A stretch of 64,000 bases of DNA from a virus: positions 1 to 64,000 of IMG/VR virus record IMGVR_UViG_3300020160_000328. One strand, given 5' to 3'. This document shows, piece by piece, positions 1 to 12,900 of this stretch (the stretch's first letter is position 1; each line of letters starts with the position of its first letter). Below the pieces are notes generated by a model that was not told the DNA's origin, did not search any database, and worked only from the letters and a program-made list of their open reading frames with translations. The position numbers and the translations under genes were made by a program.

Positions 1-3000
1 AATCTTTATCATCATCATCATTGTAAGTAAGACTTGCAATAGCAAATTTAATTGCTAGTAAGCTTAACATAATAGCTAACTCTCTTGTCATAGCTTGCAT
101 AGAGTTTATTTCTTCTTGAGACATATTAGTTCCTGCAAAGCTATTGTTTTTAATTTGTAACTTATTTAAACCTGGAACTGATGAACCTATTCTAGAAGGA
201 TAGTTTAAACTCTCTATTAAAGTTGACTTTAAGAACTGAACCATCTCTTGAGCATAATTTACATCTCTTTTTAAAGATTCTTCTGTAGTAATCTTTTTAA
301 CAAATTGATTATATACATATGCACTTACTAATCCAGCTCCCATTAATCCTACTATACCTAATGAACCATAGGAAATACCTAAAACTCCTAAAACATACAT
401 TAGAAAATTAGCTTTATTAGTTTTATAACCTGCAATAAATCTACCTTCTTTCTTTTCTTTACCTGTGAATAAATTGTAATTATCTTTACCTCTTAATCCC
501 CATCTTTGATTCATATGTTCAGGAAACCAAGTCATAAATAATGTACCAGCTCTACCCCAAATATTTTTTTTAGCTAACATTATATCATATTGATTGTAGT
601 TACCTTGAGAGTGTGATACAGCATCTTCTATCTTTAAAGTAAGCTTAGTCATTTCATCACCTTGTAATGAGAATGAGTCTTCAAACTCAGGTTTAATTTT
701 TAATACCCCATCTATAATATCAAAAGGTACAAACTTCTTAGTATCTTTATCTAATAATGTATGTTCATTACCTTGGTTATCTTTAATTTTAGTATCCATC
801 ATAATAGATAACATAATAGCACCTTGATTTTTAAATTCAGGTCTTTCTACAGCCCATTTGAATAAGTTTAAAGATTCTGTATTGAATTTAGATTCATCTA
901 CATTTCTTTGTAATTCATTCTTTCTGTCTTGTAATGTACCTAATTTATTTATAAGTAACTCAAATGTTTCTATTGTATGTTTTCTTTCTTTATAAGTATC
1001 AGTTAATCTATGTGGTAGTATCTTAGTTAAGTTAGAAAAAGCCATCATTTGATTAGCTACATCTATATTACCTTTAGTCCAATACTCATTAGTTAAATCC
1101 ATAATCATAGCTGAGTGTTTACCTTCTATCCTGTTGAATATACCTGATATAGGATTTAAAGCTAATGATTTATATATGATAGTTTTTAAAGTACCATCTA
1201 TAAGTCCAGCTACATTTAATTCTAAACCTAAACTAAGTTTCTTATCTTCTATATATTTATCAAAATATTTTCTAAACTGTTCTTCATCAATAATATTACC
1301 ATTATAATTATGTAAATATTGTTCAGTCTCAGGGTCTAATACTCTTTGTAATAAGTGTCCTAACTCATTAATAGTAAACTCTCCAGAGTATCCTACTTTT
1401 TGTAAAGATTTTAATTCTTCTAAAGTTTTCTTTTCAGCTTCATTTAGTAATCTTAATCTCTCAGTACTTGTTACTTTTTTTGATAATTTTTTATAAAAAC
1501 TAGCTAACATTGATTTATTAGATAAATCAGTTCCACCTACTTCAGAATAACCTCTTTGCTTTTCACTTTGGTTTAATATAATTTTAGATACATAATACTC
1601 AAGTCTTTGCATAGAGTTTTTATTATCTATAACATCACCACTTTTATTTTTTATTTTCTTAAATTTATTTAATACACCTTTAGCCATAGGTGCTACATCC
1701 AATCTAGTTTCATGTAATGCAGCTTCTAAAGCCATAGCTTTAAATACAGTGTTTATATCTGTAGAGTAATCTTTTAATATCTCTGTTGTAGCTTTCTCAT
1801 AAGCATCAGTTCTAGATATACCTTTTAACATGTACACTTTAGCTAACTGAGCTATTTCTTTTTTAGATGTGTCTGAGTAATTAGAAACTATTCCTTCTTG
1901 TACTTTGTGTTTACCTTGTTCATAAAAGAAAGCTTTATACTCATGTCCTAATTCTTTAAATTGTTTACCTACCTTTCCAAAAGCTTTACTATTAGCTCTA
2001 ACAGATTTAATATTCTCAAGCATTCTTTCATTAAAAGTAGATTTAACTTTAGGATAAGATAATCTACCTTGATCTTCTAAGTTATATGTAGAGTTAATGT
2101 AATTAGACATTTCTTTAAGAATAGTCCAATACTCTACTTTATCTCTATCACCTAAGATATTTTGAAATTCTTCTGAGTAAAAACCTGAGTCTTTTTCTTC
2201 TGAAATTCTTTCTGTATCTGTAGTAATTGTTTTAACTATTTTACTTTTAGGTAATATAGCTAAGTCATTAAAAGCAGAAAAATATACTTTACCTTGTCTA
2301 TCTTCACCATATGTATAGTTCATTTGTCCTGGAGTACCTTTCTTATATTCTTTAAGGAATTGCCATACATCATGACTAGCTAAGTTTCTTTCTTTATATT
2401 CACTATCAGATTCTTTTAATTCTTCAAACTTTTGTAACTTGTTAAGTACTTGAGATATAACTTCATCATATCTAGGTCCTAATTGTTTCTTTATGTTTTC
2501 TTCATAAGAATCTATTTGCTCATCTGTATGTGTAAAGTGTTCTGAATATACATCTCCATATATATTCTTAACATCTCTTAATCTAGTAAAATCTATTAAA
2601 TTAGTATTATTTTTATACCAATTAACTAAGTTAGTATATGTAGTTTTAGTATCTACATTGTTACTAGCAAGTGAATCTATAAATTGTTTTAGTTTAGTAT
2701 TTCTATTTCTAAACTCACCATACCAACCTTTAGAAAATATATCTATAAGGTGACCATCTATTTCTCCTTTACTATTTCTAGAAAATACCCAATCAAAATC
2801 TTTCATGTTAGTTCTCTTAGTAAAACTATTTAGTTTATCTATAAGTGCAATAACATTATTTTGATTCTCATGTAGTTTAGTTCTAAACTCAGACATTAAG
2901 AATTGAGGTAGTATAGTTTCATTTGTAGTAGAACTGATTAATCCTAAAAAAGTTTTATCAGCCCAAGATATATCAGACTCAGCAGTAAGTAAATCTTCTA

Positions 3001-3865
3001 CTTGTAATTTATCTATATCTTCTCTATCTGTATTTAAGTTAGTAACTAGATCTTGTACTAATATATTTTCTTCTAATTGTTTTACTACTTTATCATCAAG
3101 TAATTTATCATATGAATTTAATAGTCTAGTTATCTTACCTGTAATCTCATTAAAGTCTTCATGACCATAAGGTATTAATTCTTTAACAAACTCTGAATAG
3201 TAATCTAACTTTTCTTTTACATCATTTACTTCATGTATATTAAAATCTTTTAAAGCAGCATCTATACTGTTTAAATCATCTATAATAGCATGAAACATAT
3301 AATCTACTTGATTATTAGCTAATATCTCTAATTGATTAGAAATATTAATAGATATCTTATCTAACTCTTTTAATTTAGCTCTAGACTCTACTGTATCAGT
3401 ATTTTTTAATCTTTTTCTTTTAGCTTCTATTTCTTCTAATTGAGTTTGTTTATATCTTACAAACTCTGCATAATTATCTCCAATAGGTTTTTGAGAATTT
3501 TGTAATTCCTTATCTAACTCTTGTTGAACTTGATATCTAGAACTATACACTTCATCATTAGCATTTTGTTGAGACATTGCTTCAGCAAGTTTTCTAGAAG
3601 GATGAATATTAAATTCTACTCCATCAACTTTCTGACTAAATGATACAACTGCATTATATTGTTCTGCTCCAAATTCCTTATTCAAAAGGCTTTCTAAATT
3701 TTTTACTTTACCAAACAAAACATTTTTAGAAGGATTGCTGGCATCATAAGGAATGAAACCAGCAACTCTATCTGAGTATTTTGTAAATTTAACAGAGTCA
3801 AAGTTATCTTTAACCCTGTTTTTAAGTAAGTCTTGTATGTCTTTTTGTGTTACTATACAACTCAT
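1..3865 (-). CDS. giant virion cargo-like protein, C-terminal part missing (runs off left edge)
   Basis: The frame opens at ATG 3863-3865 (MSCIVTQKDIQ...) and stays open for 1288 codons to base 1 with no stop, so the gene continues outside the window. The product is long, charged and mostly helical. Two hydrophobic stretches lie near the visible C-terminal end, at about nt 310-410 (…VLGVLGISYGSLGIVGLMG…) and nt 30-110. It sits directly downstream of the polymerase-helicase giant gene. In crAss-like phages this position holds very large proteins packaged in the virion and ejected with the DNA together with the virion RNA polymerase. I see no catalytic motif. The cargo role is inferred from length, position and hydrophobic segments. 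Confidence 0.85.
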   Translation of the reverse strand, partial: MSCIVTQKDIQDLLKNRVKDNFDSVKFTKYSDRVAGFIPYDASNPSKNVLFGKVKNLESLLNKEFGAEQYNAVVSFSQKVDGVEFNIHPSRKLAEAMSQQNANDEVYSSRYQVQQELDKELQNSQKPIGDNYAEFVRYKQTQLEEIEAKRKRLKNTDTVESRAKLKELDKISINISNQLEILANNQVDYMFHAIIDDLNSIDAALKDFNIHEVNDVKEKLDYYSEFVKELIPYGHEDFNEITGKITRLLNSYDKLLDDKVVKQLEENILVQDLVTNLNTDREDIDKLQVEDLLTAESDISWADKTFLGLISSTTNETILPQFLMSEFRTKLHENQNNVIALIDKLNSFTKRTNMKDFDWVFSRNSKGEIDGHLIDIFSKGWYGEFRNRNTKLKQFIDSLASNNVDTKTTYTNLVNWYKNNTNLIDFTRLRDVKNIYGDVYSEHFTHTDEQIDSYEENIKKQLGPRYDEVISQVLNKLQKFEELKESDSEYKERNLASHDVWQFLKEYKKGTPGQMNYTYGEDRQGKVYFSAFNDLAILPKSKIVKTITTDTERISEEKDSGFYSEEFQNILGDRDKVEYWTILKEMSNYINSTYNLEDQGRLSYPKVKSTFNERMLENIKSVRANSKAFGKVGKQFKELGHEYKAFFYEQGKHKVQEGIVSNYSDTSKKEIAQLAKVYMLKGISRTDAYEKATTEILKDYSTDINTVFKAMALEAALHETRLDVAPMAKGVLNKFKKIKNKSGDVIDNKNSMQRLEYYVSKIILNQSEKQRGYSEVGGTDLSNKSMLASFYKKLSKKVTSTERLRLLNEAEKKTLEELKSLQKVGYSGEFTINELGHLLQRVLDPETEQYLHNYNGNIIDEEQFRKYFDKYIEDKKLSLGLELNVAGLIDGTLKTIIYKSLALNPISGIFNRIEGKHSAMIMDLTNEYWTKGNIDVANQMMAFSNLTKILPHRLTDTYKERKHTIETFELLINKLGTLQDRKNELQRNVDESKFNTESLNLFKWAVERPEFKNQGAIMLSIMMDTKIKDNQGNEHTLLDKDTKKFVPFDIIDGVLKIKPEFEDSFSLQGDEMTKLTLKIEDAVSHSQGNYNQYDIMLAKKNIWGRAGTLFMTWFPEHMNQRWGLRGKDNYNLFTGKEKKEGRFIAGYKTNKANFLMYVLGVLGISYGSLGIVGLMGAGLVSAYVYNQFVKKITTEESLKRDVNYAQEMVQFLKSTLIESLNYPSRIGSSVPGLNKLQIKNNSFAGTNMSQEEINSMQAMTRELAIMLSLLAIKFAIASLTYNDDDDKD

Positions 3866-3888
3866 TATATTATAATTTTAATTGTTTA

Positions 3889-3896
3889 CAAAGATA
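3889..3896 (-). promoter_or_regulatory. Bacteroidota-type -7 box (TATCTTTG)
   Basis: Read on the minus strand this is TATCTTTG, a match to the Bacteroidota -7 consensus TAnnTTTG, 23 nt upstream of ATG 3865. No clear TTG -33 element lies 18-21 nt further upstream. It could allow the left-edge giant gene to be transcribed separately from the polymerase gene. Confidence 0.4.
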
Positions 3897-3906
3897 CATA
3901 TTATTA

Positions 3907-6900
3907 TTAACATTTTTTAATTTCAGGTAATCTAAAGTTATTTCTTCTTGAATCATAACTATCTCCTCCTGAAGTAAATTTACTCATGTCAAATTCTAAT
4001 ACTTTTGTTTCTTTATTTTCTTGTACAATAGGTTTGTTAGTTTGTTCTATTTTATGAGTAGTTAATATGAATGAAGCATCTTCAGCTCTTGTTACTGCAA
4101 CATATTTTAATTGACTTTTTAACTCACTATCTTGAAAACTACTTATTGTATCATCTAAAATAAAAGAATACTTATATGTACCACCTTGAGATTTATGAAT
4201 TGTATGTGAATAACCATAATCTAAAGTTTTTCCTATTTTAGTATAACCATTATGTTTTATATCTACAGGGGATAAAAATGAATCTTTAAATTCTGTTAAA
4301 GTAGCCCAAGCTCTAGCACTTGCAGGACTACCTTTAGGTTGTTGAATTGCATTTAATCTTAATTGTTCATAATAAGAACCAATAGAATTTAAAATTTCTT
4401 CTGAGTTATCTTTACTAATTATAAATCCTCTAAAACTACTTTGTTCACTATCTAATATATTTTTAATCTCAACCTCAAAACCTTTTACTTTTTCGCCAGC
4501 TATATTATTAGTTGTTTCTTTAGAAGATATAATTTTATAATCTCCACCATTATTTAATTTAGGTTGTTTAGTTTTAAAATCTACTTTCCAATTACCATAC
4601 CCCATTATAATATCACCTGATTCATATTCTTTAGCTTCTTTACCAAATAATGCTTCTCTTATACTATTATTAGTTTCTTCTACTACTTTATTAGTACCTG
4701 ATAATATTCTAAGTAACAAAGGATTTTCTTTAAACTCTTCTGATTTAAACATATCAAAAGCTTTTGTTAAAAATTGAACCCTACTATTAGTAAAAGCAAT
4801 ACCTTTATTATTATCAATATTTGTAGTATAACTAAAATCACCAGTATTTCTTACATTCATAGATTCATTTAATAATGAATTGTTATTAGCTCTTTCAACT
4901 ATAGTTAATTTACTTTGTGCTTCAGTAGAAGTTAATGCTTTAGATTTATGTGTTTGTTTAACAGGTTTAATTTGAGCATCATCACCAACATAAAGAATCT
5001 TAACACCCATATTATCTAAATAATTATTAATTAAGTTAAATAACTCATCATTTATCATTGAAGCTTCATCAATAATTACAACATCATCTTGGTTAACTTT
5101 TAAATTATTTTGAGGTGTAAATTTAGCATCTTTACTATCAAATGTTTCTAAATCTTGTTCTATATTTAAACCTAATAATTGATGTAATGTATAAACTTTA
5201 GCATCTTTGTTTTTTAATTTAATAACAGCATTAGCTCTATGTGTAGGAGAAGTAAATATAACATTACTAAAAGGATTATCTATTTTTTCTTTTATTATAT
5301 TTAATAAAGTTGTTTTTCCTGTACCTGCATAACCTATTAAAGAATGTGTTTTTCTATCTTTATTATTAAAAAATTCTATTATTTCATTAAAAGCTTTTTC
5401 TTGATCTTTATTTAAAATTATTTTACCATTATTTATTATTTTAGATTGTTCTTTAATAGGTTCTACTCTTTGTACTTCAACCTCTAGAACTTCTACTCTA
5501 TCTTCTTGAATTACTTCTTGTAATGTAGGTTTAGCTTCTTTAAGTTCTATACCTTTATTATCAGGACTAATTTCTTTTTCAGTTTTAAGTAGATCTTTTA
5601 TAGCTCCAAATATCTCATCATTATATTTTAAAGTTTTACCTGTTGAATTATTGTAAAATATACCAAATAAATCTCTTAACATTTTTTTGAATCTATCCAT
5701 AAATCCTTCTTGTTTCTCTTCAAGCTTAGCTCTATAATCAGGAGATACAAAAACACCAGCTATAAATTCATATATGTCTTTAGAGTAATAAGTTGATATA
5801 TCTCTTTCATCATAAGGTACTTCTTGTCTAGCTGCTTCATACAATGCAACTAATTTGTTAGCAAACAATGGAGCATTTTCTATTAAAGTAACTTTTCCAG
5901 TTGTCTTATCCTCACTTTGTATATATTTCTTAATCTCATTAACAGTCATTGAATGTATAATCTCTTCAAATATAACTTCTTTAACTATGTTAATAGCATC
6001 ATTAAAACTTCCATTAGTTTGTAATAAAGCATCTTCTACTATAGTTGAACTAATAGTTATTGTATTAGTATCTCTATTGTATTGTCCAAATGTTCCATTA
6101 GACATAGGTGCATATTCAAACTTAACATCTAACTTAACATAATCTTTAAGTTCATTAATAAAGTTTTTATACTCTTGTGATGTTTTTTCAGAGTCATATA
6201 TTTTTTGTAATATACCCTCTAAACCTAAACTTGATGGTAACAACTCATTAACACTAGGAAGTTTAGTTCTTAATCTAGTATCCTTGTTAATGTAACTTCT
6301 TACACCACCTATATTATCAATCTTAAATGTACCTTTTTTAAACACATTGTTTTTTACAATTGTAGTTTGTACAGGATTATTTGAATTATACTCATTGTAA
6401 CCTCTAGTACCTAATACATCTATTCTCTTATAAGAATCTGAATCTTCATTATACTTAAATAAGATATATTTCTTATTAGAAGTTTTAATTGAACCATCTC
6501 TTACAGATACAAACTCAGGAGTTTCATTCTCTAATCTAAATTCTTCTAATGTATTAGCTTTAGCTAACTCTCCTTTTATAGCTACAAAACCTTTATCTAC
6601 TTGATTATTTGGATTTAATGTGTAAGCTCTATCAGGATTATGTTGAAAGAATTGAGTAACAAAATTATCCATTAAAGTATTCTCTTGTCCATCTTTAATC
6701 TTATCAAACATGTTTCTAAACTTATCAGTTGATTGTAATACTTTTAAGTAATCAACAGATATAAAGTTTCTAAATCCTGTAGCTCCATTTTCATTATCAG
6801 CTAAGTAAGCATATGATGCTAAATCTTGTGCCAACTTTTGTGATGTTAATGTTTCACCATTAAACTCTCCTAACACTTCATCTGATTGTAATAACTCATT

Positions 6901-9900
6901 AAAAGATTCATATTTAGATATCTTATCAAAAGATGTACTATTAGAAGCTAAGTGACTTATTAGAGATATACCTGAACCATCTTTATTAATCTCAAATTTA
7001 AAATCTTTCAATAATAAATTATTCATAATAGGATGTCTAGATTCTTTTAACTCTTTAAGTATTTTAGCTAATGATTTATTAGTATCTGTATCTTTAAATA
7101 ATCTAGCTCTTTCATTGTTAGCATTACCTTGGAATATACCTGTATCAGAAGATATAAAATCATTTAAGTTAGACATTATCTCATACTTTAATTTAAGTAC
7201 ACTAGATGATTTCTTATTAGGATCTATATTTTTTACAGTAAATATTCTATTTACTACATCTTGATAAGCTTTAGCTTCATATGGAAAGAATATAGGTAAT
7301 ACATCTTGAGCTGATTTTAATGAATTAATTAACATTGTACCTTCAATAGTATTAGGTTTCCAATAGAACTCTCCTACTTTAGTGTATTCTTTTCTCTCTT
7401 CCATAGGTAATTCTAAATACTCATAATCACTTATAGCATTACCAACTAAGTTATTTGAATTTTCAAATGAATTAGTTCTACCTAAATTATTAAGTGTTTC
7501 TATTCTTTGCATTACTTCAAAGTAAGATATACCTAATTCTGATGTAGATAAGTTAATTAATTGTTGGTATTGAGATAACTCTAAAGCTTTAGCTTGGAAT
7601 CTAAAGAACTTTTGTAATGCTGCTGCTTGTATATTAGAGCTAACATTATCTTTCTTTAAATTATCCCAAAGCTTTTGTCCTGTCATTTCATTACTAGCTT
7701 CACTATATACATTACCTTCCATAAAGTTTGTAAGACTATAAACACCAAATTGGTTTTTAAGTGGTACAAAATTATATCTTTTACCTAACTCTTCTAATAT
7801 TTTACTATCTGTATCCTTAGAAAACTCTGCTGTAATAGAAGAGTATTTCTCTTTCAATTCTACATAATCTCTAATTACAGGTTGATTCATTAACAATGAT
7901 GGTACATGCAATTTGGTAGATTCCCCTATTCCTGTATTAACTTTATCTAAAGTTAAATCAAAACCTAAGTGAGCCATAAAAGCATACACTGACATAGTAT
8001 GAGTATTTTCATTTCTTTTACCCATAATCTGTTTGTTAATATTATCTGTAGATACGTTTTGGTTTTCACCATGTTGATCTGCTACATCTCTACCACCATC
8101 TAAAGTTTTATAAGATTTACCTAACCAACCTTCAGATGTTAAACCTCTACCTATTGTTTCATCAAAATATATAGGAGCTTGAGTTTCTAAATCATAATGG
8201 TCTACAATTCTAACTTTATTATCATTATCAATCTTTTGTAATTGAGCTTCTAAAGTTACAGCATTAGAGTGAACCCCAATACCACCTTTACCATCAGCAC
8301 CTAATTTTAATAAGTATCTTTGATAGTTATCACTTAAGATACTAAAGTTAGTATAATCTTTATCTGTAGATAAATACTTATCCATTAAACTAGAAGTTTC
8401 TTCTGCTGTATCTGTTACAAGAGGTCTAAATATCTTTCTTTGTATTTCATCATTTGGTGATTGATACACAGATTTATAAATATCTATTAAAGAGTTTTCT
8501 AACATTTTAAGTTTTAACTTATTCAATGCTTTCTTACCTACTTTAATTAAACCTTCTGAGTTAGCATTAACTCCCATATCTACAATTTCATCTCTTAACT
8601 CTTGTGCTTCATCTACTAAATTACTTTGAGTAAGTGCACTAACTAACTTATCAGATGTAATATCTTCTTGAGTTAATATAGAGTTAATAGTTTCAATTGA
8701 AGCTTTTACATTTTCTTCATATTGTAATTTCTTAATTGAACCTGTTTTAGAATCTACATAGTAGTTAGATTTATAGATATATCTTTTATCAATATCATAA
8801 TCCTCCCCTAACTGAACTGTGTGTTCTTTAGGTACTAATAATAAATCTCCAGCTTCAGTAGGTAAGAACCCTGCTACTTTCAATACCACACCTGATTGAT
8901 GTGAAGATGTAGGGATTCTAAAAGAGAATTGACTTAATAATTGTTCATCAATTTTATCTTGTTTTAACTTTCTACCTGTTATTTTACCATCAGTAATTAT
9001 AGGTTCTGAATATTCATCTGATTGTAAATCTATATATTTAAAACCATAAGTATCATTACCTTGTTCATCTTGTCCATTAACATATCTTACTTTATAGTGA
9101 GATTTAATTAACACTTCAGATTCAACTATTTGACCATCTTTATTTATTGTAGATTTTAATTCACCTGGACCTCTATCTCCTAACCATACAATACCATTTC
9201 TAGTTTTTTCACTTATAGCTTCTAAGTTAGTGATTCTTTCAAACCCTTCAGATGAAGCAGATATATGTGAGTTTCCTGGTAACTTATGATTAATAAGTCT
9301 AGAAGATACAATAGCTAATAGTAGTGATTCAAACTTATGTGAGTTAGCATCAAACATTAAAGGCATCTCTGTCTTTAATATACCAGCTTCTTCAACTAAT
9401 CTAACACTTTCTTCTAAGTAGTTAGGATAACCTCTTTCTACAATTTCTTTTTTAATAATTCTTTGTAAGTTAGTTATGATTTCATTTTGTTGAGGTTCAC
9501 TCAATTGTTCAAAACTTCTTCTATCATTTAAACCTAGTTCAGAATATAAATCATCTTTTAAAGTTTGACTATACTCAGAGTATATATTTTTGTATATCTT
9601 ATCTAAATCTTGTCCACTTAATTTACCTTTAACTGGTAATACACCATTCATATCTAAAATATCTTGACTAAACAAGTTAGGGAATATTTTCTCTGTGATA
9701 TGGTTTATACCATTACCTGTAATAACTTTAAAGAACTGAGAACCCATTGTTATATATGAGTCTTTACCTTTCTTATAAGCTTTCTCTTCTTTAGATGGAG
9801 TTTCTTGTTGTACTTTAAAGTTCTTAGTAGGTAATACACTAATAGCAGAATTTAATAATCCTGTATTATCTTCTGTGTATAATTCATTAATATCTTTAGA

Positions 9901-12900
9901 GTATAAGTCTTCCATAGAAAGTTTAGTATTTCTAGCACCAATTTTATTAGCTGTCTGATAAGACATTCTAACTACTGTACCAGATCTTTCTTCTAAAGTT
10001 TCTAATTTCTTTCTAACTTCATCTATCTTCAAGTTCTTAGTTACTTGTGGTAACAATGGGAAACTTGATGATTTTATATATACAGGTCTTATTAAATTAC
10101 CTTCAGGAACTAAACCAGTATAAACAGGTTTAATAGGTTGCATCAAAGTTTTTAACTCTTCTGCATTTACTTCTTGTCCATTAGAAAGTTTTTCATAAGC
10201 TGAACTTATTATTCTTTCATCTTCATCTGTTAGTTTACCTTGTCTATATAAAGTATCTATATGTGCTTTCCAAGTAGTATACTCTTGAGCATCTGTACCT
10301 GTAATATTAAAGTAATCTTTTAATTCAGATAGATGAGACTCAATAAGTACTTTCTTTCTTTTCTCTAATGCTTTTATTTCATTACTATCTTGAGTACTAT
10401 TTATTTTTTCATCAATACTTAAAACTTCATCTAAAGCTTTACTTGCTTCATTTTCAAATTTACCATATTGTGATTCAACTAATTCTCTAATAACTGAAGA
10501 CATACTCTCAACATCATTTACAGCTATGTGCATGTAGTGTGTATTGTTTTTGTATAACTTGTTATCTGAGTTAGCTAACTTCAACCCTGGTGCAATAAGT
10601 GATGCAGCTCTTTTATCAATAATAACTCCAATACCTTCTAATATAGAACCATATACTTTAGGATCTGATATTCTAGAAGTATCTATTGTACCATCTGTGT
10701 TAAAAGCCATACCTGATATCTTACCAGCTTTAGAGTAATATGCTATATCTCCTAAATATACTTGATGTATATTATTTAAGTTTAAGATATTATTTATAAT
10801 AAACTCTGTAGTTACATATCTTAATTTATCTAAAGATGTTTCTCCAGGTTTAGAATTTAAGTACTCTGTATCAATATTTTTAACTCTAATACCAGATTCT
10901 TTTTCATCCTCTACAGTATTATCATACATATCAAATTGTACAAATTGTCCTTCTGTACCTTTAGAATTAATCTTAGAATTTAATTCAGAATTAACATAAG
11001 CAGCAATTTTAGCTTTAGCTTGTGTTCTTAATTCTTGCATTACCTCTGGAGAAGCTTTCTCAAAGTCAGGATCTCTTAAGTACTCATGTATGTTTTTACC
11101 TTTATAATCTATAGAGTTTAAACTAGGTAAAGAAGTAAATATTTTAGATGCTACATCATATTCTTTTATATTTGTTTTACCATTCTTATATGATTGTACT
11201 ATTCTGTTTAAGTCAGACTCAAACAATTGTTCTGATAAATAACTTAATACATTATCATCTAAAGCTACAGTATCTCCATCAAAAGTAATGTTATCACTTT
11301 TTAAATCTAATAATGCTGTAGTTAAATATACCATTCTACCTTTATCAGATAGTGTAGGTGTAGTTAACTGTCCTATTCTAAAAGATAAACCTTTTTTAAA
11401 GTTTGGATCTGATAATGTAGGATTACCTTTTGTGTTAGTATATAAAGCAAATGTTGTAGCAATGTTATCTTGTTCAGCTATTTTATCAAAATCTGTATCT
11501 CCAAAGTTATTCTTACCATGAACTTTATATGAGTCTGGTGAAGAGAAACCTACTGAGAATGCTTGATTAAATTTAGCATCATTCTCTAACAATTCAATAA
11601 TAGTATTGTTTTTAGTTAAAGCATTATTTTTCAAAGCTTTAAATAAATCTGAGTTCTCAAAGTCTTTTAACTCTTGAGTAATATCATATATTGAAGTATT
11701 AGCAATAACACCTTGCATAGTCTTACCTGCAACTCTAATAGAGTTAGATACAAAACTACCATTTAACATTACTTCTAATTGAACTAATTTATCTAATGCT
11801 GAGTTAGCATTATTAAATAAGTTATTAGTTTTCTCTGTTAATAATATTTTCTTACTATCTTTCTTATCTTTATCAGCTTTTATTAAATCATTTAATTTTT
11901 GATTTACAAACCAAAGTATACCTGTGTTTTTCTCAAAAGGATTATTTCCTTTTAAGTACTCTTTAATAGTATTATCATTGAATACACCTAAACCAAAGTG
12001 ATTGAATATCTCTCTAACTTTAGTTTCATCTGCACTCTTACCATTATCTAATATGTATTTAGATAAAGCTTTTTGTGCATTCTCAGTATATTGTCTATTT
12101 AAGATTATATCTCCTGCATCATCAGTCTGTCCAAAAGAAGAAGAAATAAATCCATCTTTAATAGAGTTTCTTAATCTCATATCTTCTTTAGAAGAGTTTT
12201 CATCTAATACAGATAAATCATATCCTGTTATAATTTGTTGTCCTTTACTATTGTATCCATAGATAGGGCTATTTAAAATTTTATAGATTGTTAATTTCTT
12301 AGCAATAGATTTGTACAATAACTCATTCTTTAAATAATCAGGTAAAGCATTCAACTTGTTTTTTAATTGTTGATATATAGGTAAACCTCTATCTTCATAA
12401 GCAGCATCTAATCTAGATACTAAAGTATCCCAGTTACTATTCATTGTAGAAGTTATATCTAATAGTATATTAATTACATCATCTACATTATGATACTTAG
12501 GTAAATTTAAGAAACCTGTTACTTGATTCTTATTAGAATTTAAAGTTGGAACTCCAAATAAACTTAATCTTAAACCTACTGAATAACTTAACTTCAATTC
12601 TTTTTCTAAGAAAGATTTTGAGAAAGAATCTTCATTCTCTTCTATATCTTCTTCTTCTAAATTAGTACCAAATAAAGTATTAAGCTCTTTAGTTATAGAA
12701 CCTAAATTATCTTTCTTAGTAGATATAAGTTTATCTCCTTGCTCAAAGATAGTATCCATAGTTTCAATGTTACTTTGTAATTTTAAAATAACATCTTGTA
12801 AACTTTGTCCTCTTTCATTTTGAACCATTCTTTTTTCTTCAGGTAGATTACTTAAATTAGCAAGTATACTTTTATTAGTATTATACACTGGTACTAAATG

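Noticed and set aside
5932-5966. Zinc metallopeptidase active site in the giant protein
   Set aside because: The motif is EEIIH, lacking the first zinc-binding His of HExxH, so no peptidase activity is claimed.
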